The notes under the pieces: generated by a model
What the model was told of the DNA's origin: nothing
Seen by the model: the letters and a program-made list of their open reading frames with translations, nothing else
Database searches by the model: none
NCBI GenBank assembly: GCA_029547805.1
Contig: JAKPOP010000017.1
Span: 186,001 to 250,000 of the forward strand
Reading direction: 5' to 3'
From: Deltaproteobacteria bacterium
GTDB taxonomy: Bacteria > Myxococcota_A > UBA9042 > DTJE01
Length of the DNA stretch: 64,000 bases
Shown here: positions 23,309 to 33,200 of the stretch, piece after piece
Layout: every line of letters starts with the position of its first letter
Position numbering within the stretch: position 1 is the first letter of the stretch
Translations under genes and position numbers: made by a program

Positions 23309-24772
23309 TCAGGGGGTGGAGGCCGGCGGTCGCCGGACCAGGGCGACGGCCAGCCGCATGCCCGCTACCGCCCAGGCCCCCACCAGGGACCAGGCCAGGG
23401 CCGCCAGGGCAGCGCCCCCCTGTCCCCGAAGCAGCGCCGGCAGCACCAGGAAGTCCTTCCGGGGCCACGACCAGTAGCGCCACAGGGGGGACCAGCCGGG
23501 GTCCCACCGGATCGCTCCGTCGGGGTCCGCCGTGGTGGCCCACAGGGCGAAGTGGTAGTCCTCGTAGTTCACCAGCACCGAGGTCACCGCCACCAGCACC
23601 GAGGCCACTGCCAGAAGGCCCAGCAGGAGTCTTCCGCCGGGAGACCGAAGCCCGCGATCGATCACCGGAGGCAACGCGAGGACCAGGGGAGGCAGGGCCG
23701 GGAGCAGGAACCGGGGCCCGAAGCACCAGCCTCCGTCCCACATCGCCCAGGGGGCGTAGAGGGCCAGCAGGGACGCCAGCAAGCCCCCGGCAAAGATCCC
23801 CATCGCAGGGTCCCGGCGCGCCAGCGATGGTAGCCCCAGGATCGCCGGCAGGGCCCAGGGGACATACCACAGGAGGCCCCGGCCCGGGCTCAGGATCAGG
23901 CCGGACAGCCCCTCCCAGGGGTCCCCGCCGAAGAGGCCCAGGACCCCCGAGTATCCCGATTCCAGGGGATGACCGAAGCGCAAGAGATTGCTCCCGGCCC
24001 AGGCCCCGAGGGCGACCGACAGCCCGGCGCAGAAGCCCACGGCCGTATGAACCCGCTGCCGGACCGGCGCATCCCGCTGCCGCCACAGGTCCACCCCGAC
24101 GGCCAGCACCGCCACGGGGAGGCCTGCCCCCAGGGCCACGCGCGCCAGGGTCACAGCCCCGAAGGCCACCCCGGCCCCGAGGGACCACCGGGGGGACCAG
24201 GACTCCCGGGCCCGGACCCAGGCGGCGATTCCCGCCAGCCAGAACAGGGCCCCCAGGGGCTCGCTGAAGAAGGACCGGGCGTAGAAAGGGACGACCCCGG
24301 TCAGTCCGAACCCCAGCGTGATCCACGCCGCCCGCCGCTCCTGGACCCCCTGGCGCCGGATCAGCCCGAACAGCAGCCAGGCCACCGCCGCCATCACGAA
24401 GGCGTTCGTCCAGGAGACCAGGAAGGACCGGAGGACCTCCGAGGGGTCCTGTCGGTCATAGAACAGCAGCACCGGTTGCTGGAAGGCCTGGAGGGCCTCG
24501 GGGTCCGCGACCCGTTCCAGCAGCATGCCCCCCAGGTAGAAGGGCACCGCGACGAGGGAGGGACCGAGGCCGTACCAGGCGTAGGACTGCCGGTCCCGAC
24601 CCTCGACCCGGGCATAGTGCTCGAAGTGTTCCAGGGGCCTGGGCGAGAGACTCCCCCGGGTCACGATGGCCTCGGTGACCCGGGCCATCATCACCTCGTC
24701 GCCGGAGTAGAGATGTCCGCCGGCCATCAACAGCCAGCAGAGGGCCAGGAAGAGGGCCACCCGCTTCGCCAT
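23309..24772 (-). CDS. GT-C type membrane glycosyltransferase-like protein
   Basis: This 487-residue polytopic membrane protein has about ten hydrophobic segments. The first periplasmic loop contains SGDEVMMARVTEAIVTRGS and YAWYGLGPSLVAVPFYLGG, the acidic-loop layout of ArnT/PMT-like GT-C transferases, which use polyprenyl-phosphate sugar donors. Other loops carry FYARSFFSEPLGALFWLAG and PWAMWDGGWCFGPRFLLPALP. Donor and acceptor cannot be told. The start is ATG 24772, where the first membrane helix begins; frames further upstream have no ribosome binding site. The stop overlaps nothing, and folD lies downstream on the same strand after about 100 bases. Confidence 0.72.
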   Translation of the reverse strand: MAKRVALFLALCWLLMAGGHLYSGDEVMMARVTEAIVTRGSLSPRPLEHFEHYARVEGRDRQSYAWYGLGPSLVAVPFYLGGMLLERVADPEALQAFQQPVLLFYDRQDPSEVLRSFLVSWTNAFVMAAVAWLLFGLIRRQGVQERRAAWITLGFGLTGVVPFYARSFFSEPLGALFWLAGIAAWVRARESWSPRWSLGAGVAFGAVTLARVALGAGLPVAVLAVGVDLWRQRDAPVRQRVHTAVGFCAGLSVALGAWAGSNLLRFGHPLESGYSGVLGLFGGDPWEGLSGLILSPGRGLLWYVPWALPAILGLPSLARRDPAMGIFAGGLLASLLALYAPWAMWDGGWCFGPRFLLPALPPLVLALPPVIDRGLRSPGGRLLLGLLAVASVLVAVTSVLVNYEDYHFALWATTADPDGAIRWDPGWSPLWRYWSWPRKDFLVLPALLRGQGGAALAALAWSLVGAWAVAGMRLAVALVRRPPASTP

Positions 24773-24810
24773 CGTCCTCGGTGCCCACAGGGCCGGTCGA
24801 GAGCGCCGGC

Positions 24811-24819
24811 AGCATAGCA
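24811..24819 (-). promoter_or_regulatory. Extended -10 element for the GT-C gene
   Basis: The minus strand reads TGCTATGCT, an extended -10 about 40 bases upstream of the GT-C start codon and divergent from the PBP gene. Confidence 0.45.
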
Positions 24820-24891
24820 CGCCGTGGGCGGTCCGACGGAGCGGGTGGTATCGTCGCTTCGGGCGGTCGTTCCCGGGGAAGGGGCAGCGGC

Positions 24892-27057
24892 ATGGCGGCA
24901 CGGCAGAGACGGTCCTCCGGCAAGAGACCCCGATCCAGGGTCCGGTGGTGGGTCCGGGGACTGCTGGCCCTGGCCATCCTGGCAGTCGTCGGGTTGGCGG
25001 GAGCCGTGGTGGCCGTGGCCTGGGTCGAGGCCTCGTTGCCGGACATCCCGACCTTCGAGGAGTACGCCCTCCGGACCCCGAAGGTGAGCCGGATGCTGGC
25101 CTCGGATGGGACCGTGCTCGCGGAGTTCTTCGTGGAACGCCGGACCCTGATGCTGCCGGATCGGATCCCCCCGCTGGTCGAGAAGGCCTTCCTGGCGGCC
25201 GAGGATGCCTCCTTCCGGGAACACGGCGGCCTGTCCTGGGGCGGAATCGCCCGGGCGATGATCGTGAACCTCTGGCGCGGGCGCATCTCCCAGGGGGGAT
25301 CCACGATCTCCCAGCAGGTCGTCAAACAGGTGTTGCTGGACCCGGAACGGACCTGGCAGCGGAAGTTCCGGGAACTCCTGCTGGTCCGTCGCCTGGAGGC
25401 CCGCCTGACAAAGGACGAGATCCTGGCCATGTACCTGTCGGAGGTCTACCTCGGCTCGGGCAACTACGGCGTCGAGGAGGCGGCGCGGTGGTGGTTCGGC
25501 AAGGACGCCGCGGCGCTCACGATCGGGGAGGCGGCCCTGCTGGCCGGGCTGGTGTCGGGTCCCGAGGCCAATCACCCCGTCCGGAACCCCACCGGGGCCC
25601 GGGCCCGGCGCCGATACGTCCTGGACCGCATGACCGACCTGGGCTGGGTCTCGCCGGAGGAGGCGGCCCGGGCCCTGGCGGCCCCCCTCCCTTCCCGATC
25701 GGCCCCGGCTCCCTCCCTGGCGCCCTATTTCACCGATGCGGTCCGTCGGGAGGTGACCCGGATCTTCGGCATCGGTCGGCTGAACCGGGAGGGCCTCCGG
25801 ATCCGGACCACCCTGGACCCAGAGACCCAGCGGGCGGCGGAGATCGCGGTGCAGGTCACCCTCTCCCGGCTCTACCAGCAGGGGCGCACCCGGACCCGGG
25901 ACGAGGAGGCGGGGCGATCGGAGCCCCCGGAAGACGAGGTCCTGGACCCGACCCGACCGCTTCCCGATGCGCCCCAGGTGCTCCCTGCCCAGGTGGTCCG
26001 ATGCCATGGGGGAGAAATCGAGGTGGAGGTCGCCGGACGGCGGGCCCGGCTGGAACCCCGGAGCCTGGCCCGGCGGATCCTCGCCGGTCACCCGGACCCC
26101 TACGCGATCTGCCGTATCCCGGGGGCGCGGTTGCCGGTCTCGGTCCTGGACCCCCAGGAGGATCCCCCCCGGGTCCAGGCCGAGGACGGCCCCCAGGCGG
26201 CCCTGGTGGCCCTGGACCCCCGGACCCGAGCCGTCCGGGCCCTGGTGGGGGGCGAGGACTTCGAGATGCGGCCCTTCAACCGGGCCGTCCAGTCCAGGCG
26301 GCCCATCGGCAGCACGGTGAAGCCGTTCCTCTATGCGGCGGCCCGGATGAACGGCCTTTCGGCCGACACGGAGGTGGCCAATACCGCCGTCTCGTTCCGA
26401 GGAGCCCGGGGACGGCGATGGACCCCCCGGAACTTCGAGGGAGGCTATGACGGTCGCCTCTACTCGCTCCCGGAGGCGATGGTCCAGTCGATCAACGTGG
26501 TCGCCGTGAAGGTCCTGGCGGAGATGGGATCGGGTCCCCTGGTGGACCTGCTGCGGTCGGTGGGGATCGACGGGGCGATTCCCCGAGACCTCTCCCTGGC
26601 CCTGGGAAGCGCCGAGGCGAGCCCCCTGGCCCTGGCGAACGCCTTCGCGGACATCGCCGCCGATGGCCGCCACGACACGCCGTACTTCATCGAGTCGGTC
26701 CTGGATGCCCTGGGCCGGGAGGTGATCCGGCACGAGGTCCGACCCTCCCAGGTCCTGCCGCCGGCCATTGCCCGGTGGGTCCGACAGGCCCTCCGGGAGG
26801 CGGTGCTCCGGGGCACCGCCCGGGCGGCCGCCTCGTTGCCGGTGCCGGCCTGGGGCAAGACCGGGACCACGAATCGGTCCCGGGAGGCCTGGTTCGCCGG
26901 ATCCGATGGCCGCCTGGTGGTCGCCATTCTGGTGGGCCACGACGACCGGCTCCCGATGCCCGGGGCCACCGGGGGCAACACCGCCGTGCCCCTCTTCGCG
27001 GACTTCGTCCGGTCACGGATCCCCGGCGGTTCCCCCGACCCCGGCCGGCCCCAGTAG
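24892..27057 (+). CDS. Class A penicillin-binding protein (PBP1A type)
   Basis: This 721-residue bifunctional peptidoglycan synthase has a basic cytoplasmic start and one membrane helix (LLALAILAVVGLAGAVVAVAW). The GT51 glycosyltransferase domain has catalytic E104 in AAEDASFREHGG and QGGSTISQQVVKQ. The transpeptidase has S474-T-V-K, S533-I-N and K656-T-G. Between the two domains is an insert with an OB-like piece (residues about 340-440). It polymerises and cross-links glycan strands outside the inner membrane. The 3' end overlaps the convergent tcdA gene by 45 bases. Confidence 0.93.
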   Translation: MAARQRRSSGKRPRSRVRWWVRGLLALAILAVVGLAGAVVAVAWVEASLPDIPTFEEYALRTPKVSRMLASDGTVLAEFFVERRTLMLPDRIPPLVEKAFLAAEDASFREHGGLSWGGIARAMIVNLWRGRISQGGSTISQQVVKQVLLDPERTWQRKFRELLLVRRLEARLTKDEILAMYLSEVYLGSGNYGVEEAARWWFGKDAAALTIGEAALLAGLVSGPEANHPVRNPTGARARRRYVLDRMTDLGWVSPEEAARALAAPLPSRSAPAPSLAPYFTDAVRREVTRIFGIGRLNREGLRIRTTLDPETQRAAEIAVQVTLSRLYQQGRTRTRDEEAGRSEPPEDEVLDPTRPLPDAPQVLPAQVVRCHGGEIEVEVAGRRARLEPRSLARRILAGHPDPYAICRIPGARLPVSVLDPQEDPPRVQAEDGPQAALVALDPRTRAVRALVGGEDFEMRPFNRAVQSRRPIGSTVKPFLYAAARMNGLSADTEVANTAVSFRGARGRRWTPRNFEGGYDGRLYSLPEAMVQSINVVAVKVLAEMGSGPLVDLLRSVGIDGAIPRDLSLALGSAEASPLALANAFADIAADGRHDTPYFIESVLDALGREVIRHEVRPSQVLPPAIARWVRQALREAVLRGTARAAASLPVPAWGKTGTTNRSREAWFAGSDGRLVVAILVGHDDRLPMPGATGGNTAVPLFADFVRSRIPGGSPDPGRPQ

Positions 27058-27816
27058 CAGCCGCAGGACCTCCGCCGCTGCCGCAAGCCCGAAGATCCCC
27101 GGCAGCGGCGCCATGCTGGGCAAGGTCTGGCGCCTCCGTCCTCTCCGAAAGGCGTCGTGATCATCCGGAACATCCAGCACCAGGGGGTCTGGAGGCCGAA
27201 AGGGAGGCTCCTCGGACCAGACGGCCCGGATGCCGCGATCGATCCCCCGGCGCCGGAGCCCCTTGCGGACCCGTTTCGCCAGGGGGCAGTTCCGACTCTC
27301 GGAGAGGTCCCCGACCCGGACCTGGGAGGGGTCCGTCCGATCCGCGGCCCCCATCGCGCTGACGACCGGGATGCCCCTCCCGTGGCACTGCTCCAGGAGC
27401 CGGATCTTGGGCCCCAGGGCATCGATGGCGTCCACCACGGCGTCCAGCGGCCGGGCCAGGACCTGATCGGCCGCCTTGTCGTCGAAGAAGCAGGGCAACG
27501 CCTCCACCTCGACCCAGGGGGCGATCCGGGCCACCCGATCCCGGGCGGCGTCCACCTTCCGGCACCCGAGGCTCTCGATCGTTGCCAGGACCTGGCGGTT
27601 CAGGTTGCTGCCCCGGATCACGTCGAAGTCCACGAGCCGGAGGTGCCCCACCGCCGATCGGGCCAGGGCCTCCAGGGCGAATCCCCCCACCGCCCCCAGG
27701 CCCACCACGGCCACCCGAGCCCCCTGGAGCCTCCGAAGGCCTTCCTCCCCGACCCGCATCCGCAGGCGGGTCGTCGCCTCCCGGGCCAGTTCCTCCAACG
27801 GAACGGACTCATCCAT
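27013..27816 (-). CDS. tcdA: tRNA threonylcarbamoyladenosine dehydratase TcdA (CsdL)
   Basis: This 267-residue E1-like protein closes the ring of threonylcarbamoyladenosine at tRNA position 37 (ct6A) using ATP. The nucleotide site is VVGLGAVGGFALEALARS near residue 35, followed by DFDVIRGSNLNRQVLA and the VDAIDALGPKIRLL stretch. No ubiquitin-E1 catalytic Cys is needed in this subfamily. Conserved late segments are RVGDLSESRNCPLAKRVRKGLR and GIFGLAAAAEVLRLLL. The start ATG 27816 lies inside tatD by eight bases. It is convergent with, and overlaps, the PBP gene by 45 bases. Confidence 0.9.
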   Translation of the reverse strand: MDESVPLEELAREATTRLRMRVGEEGLRRLQGARVAVVGLGAVGGFALEALARSAVGHLRLVDFDVIRGSNLNRQVLATIESLGCRKVDAARDRVARIAPWVEVEALPCFFDDKAADQVLARPLDAVVDAIDALGPKIRLLEQCHGRGIPVVSAMGAADRTDPSQVRVGDLSESRNCPLAKRVRKGLRRRGIDRGIRAVWSEEPPFRPPDPLVLDVPDDHDAFRRGRRRQTLPSMAPLPGIFGLAAAAEVLRLLLGPAGVGGTAGDP

Positions 27817-28597
27817 CGCCCATCGCTCCCCGCTCCACGAGTCGGATCGCCTGTTCCCAGGTCGCCTCCTCGATCTCCCGGGGCGACCGTCCCAGCAGCG
27901 CCGCCAGCGCGTCCCGGACCTCCGGGAGGTCCCCGGGCTGGACCTGCCCCCGCGGAGTCCGGTGGGTTCCAATGTACGGGGCATCGGTCTCCAGCACCAG
28001 GCAATCCAGAGGCGTCTCCGCCACGGCCCGTCGCAGACGCACGGCCTCGGGACGTGTGACGCCGCCGCCGACGCCCCGGAGGAACCCCAGGCGGGCCAGT
28101 GGCTGGAGCGCCTCCCAGGGGGCGCCGCAGGCGTGGAGGATCCCCCCCGGACCTCCAGGTCCCATCTCCCGGATCACCCGATCCACGGGTTCCCAGGCCG
28201 ACCGGACGTGCACCAGCAGGGGAAGCCCCGCCTCCCGGGCCAGGGCCGCCTGTTCCCGGAAGACCCGTTGCTGGGCCTCCAGGTCCGCCCCGGGGATCCG
28301 GCCGTCCATCCCCACCTCGCCAATGGCCGCCACCCCGCCCCGGAGAACCTCCTGTCGCAGCCACTCGAGGTCCATGGGATCCCCGGACCGGACCTCCCAG
28401 GGATGGACCCCGGCGGCGCGGTAGAGGCGGACTCCCTCGGGATCCGGGAGGGCTCGGACCGCCCGGGCGTTCTCCTCGTGGACGGCCGGGCAGAGGATGG
28501 CCCGGACCCCGGCCTCCCGGGCCCGGCGCAGGACCTCTGGAAGGCGGTCCGCCAAGGGAGGATCCGCCAGGTGCGCATGGGTGTCGAACAGGGCCAT
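27809..28597 (-). CDS. tatD: TatD-family metal-dependent hydrolase
   Basis: This 262-residue TIM-barrel hydrolase is of the TatD family, whose members show Mg-dependent DNase activity in vitro. Metal ligands are visible in FDTHAHLADP (HxH), IGEVGMDGRIPGADLEAQ (Glu), PLLVHVRSA (His), GILHACGAP (His) and LVLETDAPYI (Asp). The usual GLD after GEVG reads GMD. The start is ATG 28597, immediately before FDTHAHL as in the family. It overlaps tcdA at its 3' end by eight bases, so the two are co-transcribed and coupled. Confidence 0.9.
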   Translation of the reverse strand: MALFDTHAHLADPPLADRLPEVLRRAREAGVRAILCPAVHEENARAVRALPDPEGVRLYRAAGVHPWEVRSGDPMDLEWLRQEVLRGGVAAIGEVGMDGRIPGADLEAQQRVFREQAALAREAGLPLLVHVRSAWEPVDRVIREMGPGGPGGILHACGAPWEALQPLARLGFLRGVGGGVTRPEAVRLRRAVAETPLDCLVLETDAPYIGTHRTPRGQVQPGDLPEVRDALAALLGRSPREIEEATWEQAIRLVERGAMGDG

Positions 28598-28604
28598 CAG
28601 GGCC

Positions 28605-30068
28605 TCACGGCTGAATTCCCAGGGCACCCGGAAGCCCCTCGACACCGCCCCCCAGGGAGGTGACCCCCAGGTCGGTCGCGGACCCGTCGGCCCCAAGGTG
28701 GACTTGCCGGATGCCCGTCACCTCGGCCACCAGGACCCGCCCCGACAGGGGACCCCGTTCGAGGATCACCATGCTCCCGGGCAACTGGGGCTTGCCCCCG
28801 GGCGTGTCCAGGCGCCCCCGGACCCGGATCGGGGCCCCCGGCTGCCCCGGGACCTGCTCCAGCACCCACAGGGCATCCCCGTATCCCGAGGCCGCCAACA
28901 GCGTGCCCCCCTGGGGCGCCGCCACGAGGGAGACCGGATCCTCGAAGGGGGTGATCACCTGTCGCCGGACCAGGGCATCCCCCTGGACCTCCATCACGGC
29001 AATGGCCGTGTCCCGCCCCGAGAACTCCGAGACATCTCCCAGCAGCGCCAGGGTCCCGTCGGCCGTCACCGCCGCGCCACCCATGATCGCGTCGTCGGGA
29101 AAGGCCTGGCCGCCCCCGAGCCTCCGGGGCCGCTCCCCCAGGTCGTAGAGGTGGACGTCCCCGGCCTCGGCCGACAGTCCCTCGGGGAACCAGGCGGCCA
29201 GCAGGAACGCCCCCCCGGGAAGACGCAGCAGGGCCCGGGGCAGGCGCGCCGGGATCCATCGTCCCCGGTCCACCAGCGTGCCGTCGCAACCAATCTCCAC
29301 CTGATGCACGCCGCCTCCGCTCTCGGCCCACTCGGCGTCCAGCACCAGGGCACGGTCCCCGTTCCCGACGATACGCACCTGGTCCGCGTAGAAGGCCCCC
29401 CGAAAGCCCCCATCGACGACCCGGACCGCGCCATCGTCCGTGACGGTGAAGACCCCCAGGGAGCCGTCGTCCTGGGCCGCGATTCCCAGGCGACCGTCGG
29501 GAGTGAAGGCCACAAGGCCGCCAGTGGCCCGCCCCATCTCGAAGCGGGCCCCGGTCCAGGCCAGGCGACCGTCGGTGTCCAGGCGCAGAAGGGTCCAGGC
29601 CCGGGACGGGGACCCTCCGGTCCCGTATGGCAACGAGGCCACAATCCACCGAGGCCGGTCTGCCGGGGCCGGTTCCCGTGGACAGCCCTCCCCTCCCGGG
29701 TCGAGGCCCGGGTCACCAGGGTCCCCCGGAAAGGGGTCCGCCGGTGCATCGGCGGGAAGGTCCTCGGACACCTCGGGTCCGGGGTCCTCTCCCGGACCCT
29801 CGTCGGCGGGCATCCCGGAGTCCGGAGTCTCACCGGGGGCCGGGACGTCGGCAGTCTCGGACGCCTCGCCATCGTGCGGGGAGGCGGAGTCCTCGATGGC
29901 GCCGTCAGGCCCCGCTCGGAAATCGGTCTCCCCGACGTCGCCTCCCCCGGCCACGTCGATCACCAGGTCGGCCCCCGGGTCCCGGAACCCATCGGTCCCC
30001 CCGGTGCCTCCTCCCCCGCACCCGATCCAGCCGACGAGCAGAGCGACGAATCCGAACCGACCTCTCAT
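28605..30068 (-). CDS. Lipoprotein with acidic stalk and beta-propeller-like domain
   Basis: This 487-residue protein has a lipoprotein signal (LLVGWIGCGGG) followed by a low-complexity acidic stalk of about 110 residues (ending PGDPGDPGLDPGGEG). The remaining 350 residues have repeated strand-turn units of the type LVAFTPDGRLGIAAQDDGSL, HVHLYDLGERPR, AVTADGTLALLGDVSE and SLVAAPQGGTLLAASGYG. This looks like a beta-propeller (WD/lactonase type), with blades of about 45 residues. No catalytic motif is clear. It is the first gene of a minus-strand run ending in tatD and tcdA, seven bases upstream of tatD. Confidence 0.7.
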   Translation of the reverse strand: MRGRFGFVALLVGWIGCGGGGTGGTDGFRDPGADLVIDVAGGGDVGETDFRAGPDGAIEDSASPHDGEASETADVPAPGETPDSGMPADEGPGEDPGPEVSEDLPADAPADPFPGDPGDPGLDPGGEGCPREPAPADRPRWIVASLPYGTGGSPSRAWTLLRLDTDGRLAWTGARFEMGRATGGLVAFTPDGRLGIAAQDDGSLGVFTVTDDGAVRVVDGGFRGAFYADQVRIVGNGDRALVLDAEWAESGGGVHQVEIGCDGTLVDRGRWIPARLPRALLRLPGGAFLLAAWFPEGLSAEAGDVHLYDLGERPRRLGGGQAFPDDAIMGGAAVTADGTLALLGDVSEFSGRDTAIAVMEVQGDALVRRQVITPFEDPVSLVAAPQGGTLLAASGYGDALWVLEQVPGQPGAPIRVRGRLDTPGGKPQLPGSMVILERGPLSGRVLVAEVTGIRQVHLGADGSATDLGVTSLGGGVEGLPGALGIQP

Positions 30069-30144
30069 CGGGACCTCCCATGCGGGGCCAGTGTACCCCG
30101 TTGTCGGCCACCCGGCATCGGGGGAAGCCGGCCGCGCGGAATCG

Positions 30145-30153
30145 TGCTATGAT
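30145..30153 (+). promoter_or_regulatory. Extended -10 element for the subtilase gene
   Basis: TGCTATGAT (TGC plus TATGAT) lies 75 bases upstream of the start at 30228. No clear -35 accompanies it. Confidence 0.45.
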
Positions 30154-30227
30154 GGTTCGATTCCCGGATGGCACCGGCAGCGACGCTGGCAGTCACGAAG
30201 GGGCTTCTCTTCCGCGAGGAGGCGCAA

Positions 30228-33200
30228 ATGAACCGCCTGGGATGGTGTCTTGCACTCGGGGTCGCCTGGATGGGGTGCCAGGGGGAGCCTGCGTTGGATC
30301 CGATTGCGGACCCGTCCATCACCCCGGCCCCCCAGGTGCGGGACACCCGGCCCCGGGCCCCCTTCCGGATCGAGGACCTCCAACGGGCACCCATCCGGAT
30401 CCCGGCCTTGTCGAAGGCCCCCACCTGGCCTCGGCTGGCAGACGGGATCGGGGACCTGCTGGCCGCCGACGGGCAGGTCCTGGATCCGGACACGATCCGG
30501 CAGGTGGCAGGGTTCCGGGGTCTCCGGGTGGCCGGGGACCGGGTGCAGGTGGTGATCCACCTGGACCAACCCGCCGATGTCCTCCGGGGCGAGACGTGGG
30601 AGATCGAGGGCGTCCAGGTGCTGGTCGATGCGGCATCGGCCCACCAGGTCCAGGGCTGGATCCGGCTCGGAGACCTGGCCCGGCTGTCGACCGCCCGGGG
30701 TGTCAAGGCCATCACCGCACCCAGGCTTCCAGAACGGACGGTGGTCTCCGAGGGGGTCGCCCACGTGAAGGCCACGACGCTTCACGCCCTGGGCATCCGG
30801 GGCCAGGGGCAGAAGGTCGGCATCGTGGACGTGGGGTTTTCGGGCTACCAGTCCCTGTTGGGCAGCGAGTTGCCGGCCTCGGTGACCACCCGGTCCTTCT
30901 TTGGGGCGGCCCCCGGAGACATCACCGGAGGGGGGGAGGTCCACGGAGTCGCGGTGGCGGAGGTGGTCCATGACATGGTCCCCGACGCCGCCCTCTACCT
31001 CGTGAACTTCGACTCGGAGGTCACCTTCCGGAGCGCCGTGGACTGGCTGATCTCCCAGGGAGTCCACGTGATCACGACCTCCACGGGGACCTACCAATGG
31101 GAGGACGTCGATGGCCGGGGACCGGCGGCCCGGAAGGCCTCCTCGGCCCGAGACGCGGGAATCCTGTTCACCGCGGCCGCCGGCAACGACGGCAACGCCC
31201 ACTACCGAGGCACGTTCACCCCCTCTTCGGTCCCCGAGTACCACCGGTTCTATGCCCAGGGCGGCAACATCCTGATCCTGGCCGACGACGGCACGGACAT
31301 CTACTACATCCCCCAGGACGCCCCCATCATCGTGGGGCTGGTCTGGGACGACTGGGGCCAGAACGACGGCACGCCGACCTCCACGGTGGACTACGACCTC
31401 TACCTCGTCTACTACGACGAGACGAACTCCGTCTGGTCCCTGGTGACCTCCTCGACGGACACCCAGAACGGGTCCGCCTACCCCCGGGAGTCGATCGGCG
31501 TCTATGCCCCGCTCCAGGCGGTCTATGGCGTCGTGGTGGCCAAGAAGAGCGCCGCGGCGGCGAACCGCCCCTTCGACCTCCACGTGCTGAACATCTTCGG
31601 CGACGACCTGCCCCTGATCGAGCCCGCCCTGCGCACCGCCGCCCAGAGCGTCGTCAGTCCCTGCGTCGGGGAGCGGGTCCTCTGCATCGGCGCGACCTAC
31701 CTCTCCGACGAACTGGCAGCCTATAGCAGCCAGGGCCCGAGCCACCCCCGCCCCGACGGAACGACCTTGCCGAAGCCGGAGTTCACCGCCCCGACCAGCG
31801 TCTCGACCGTCACCTACCCGAAGAACGCCTCGACTCCCGACGGCTTCGGAGGAACCTCGGCCGCCACGCCCCATGCGGCCGGCGTGGCCACCCTGTTCCG
31901 ACAGCTGGCCGGCGGCGACCCGGATCTGGCCGAGACGCAGATGCGCCTGGCGGCCATCGACCTGGGTCCCACGGGACGGGACGACGCCTACGGCTGGGGC
32001 CGGGTGCGGGCCGTGCCCTGCTGGACCGAACTCTGCGACGATGGCCTCTTCTGCACCACGGACCGCTGCGACGAGGTCCAGGGGTGCCTCCATGCCGCGG
32101 GACCCGCGGGATGCCTCATCGGGGGAACCTGCTATTCCCCCGGGCAGCCGAACCCGTCGAACCCCTGCCAGGCCTGCAACCCGGCCAATCCCACGACCTG
32201 GAGCCCGGTGGAAGACAACACCCCCTGCCAGGATGACGGCCTCTCCTGCACGGCGGACGTCTGCTCGGTCGGGACCTGCACCCACTACGTCTCCACCGGA
32301 TGCCTGATCAACGGGATCTGCCGGGCCCCGGGCGAGGACAACCCCCAGAATCCCTGCCAGTGGTGCGCCCCGGCGAACCGGACCCAGTGGACCGACAAAC
32401 CCGTGGGCAGCCCCTGCGAGGACGGCCTCTTCTGCACCACCGGGGAGACCTGCGCCCAGGGAGCCCTTTGCCAGGGAGGGAGTCTTCGGGACTGCTCGGC
32501 GGTGGCCGATGCATGCAACGGCGCCTCCTGCAACGAGGGCCTCCGGGCCTGCGTGAAGGTCCCGGGGGAGGATGGAGCCCCCTGCCCCGATGACGGCGAC
32601 GCCTGCACGCTGGACCGGTGCTCCGGGGGAACCTGCTCCCACCCGGCCCTGCCCAACGACTGCGGCGGCCGGGTCTGCGGCCGCTCCCCGAACGGCTGCC
32701 ATGACTGCGGAACCTGTCCCGAGGGCTTCGGATGCACCGCCGACGGCCAGTGCTCCGACCTTTGCGCCAACGTCCAGTGTCCCGAGTGCCAGGCCTGCTC
32801 CGCAGGCGTCTGCGTGGCGGCCAACGACGGGAACGCATGCTCCTCCGACGGGAATCCCTGCACGCTGGACGCCTGCCAGGCAGGTGCCTGCACCCACGGG
32901 CCGGTTCCCGGGGACCCGCCCTGCGATGACGGGAACCTCTGCACCCGCCAGGATCGGTGCCGTGCGGGGTCCTGCGTCGGGGAGGACCCGGTGACCTGCG
33001 TGGCACCCGATGCCTGCCACCTGGCCGGGACCTGCGATCCCGGGACGGGCCGGTGCAGCCAGCCTGCCGTCGACGACGGAACCCCGTGCCTGTCGGACCA
33101 GAACGAGTGCACCCTGGACCAGTGTCGCTCCGGGGCCTGCGAACACCTCCCGGTGGACGACCAGACCCCCTGCGCCAGCGACGGCCTCTCCTGCACCGCG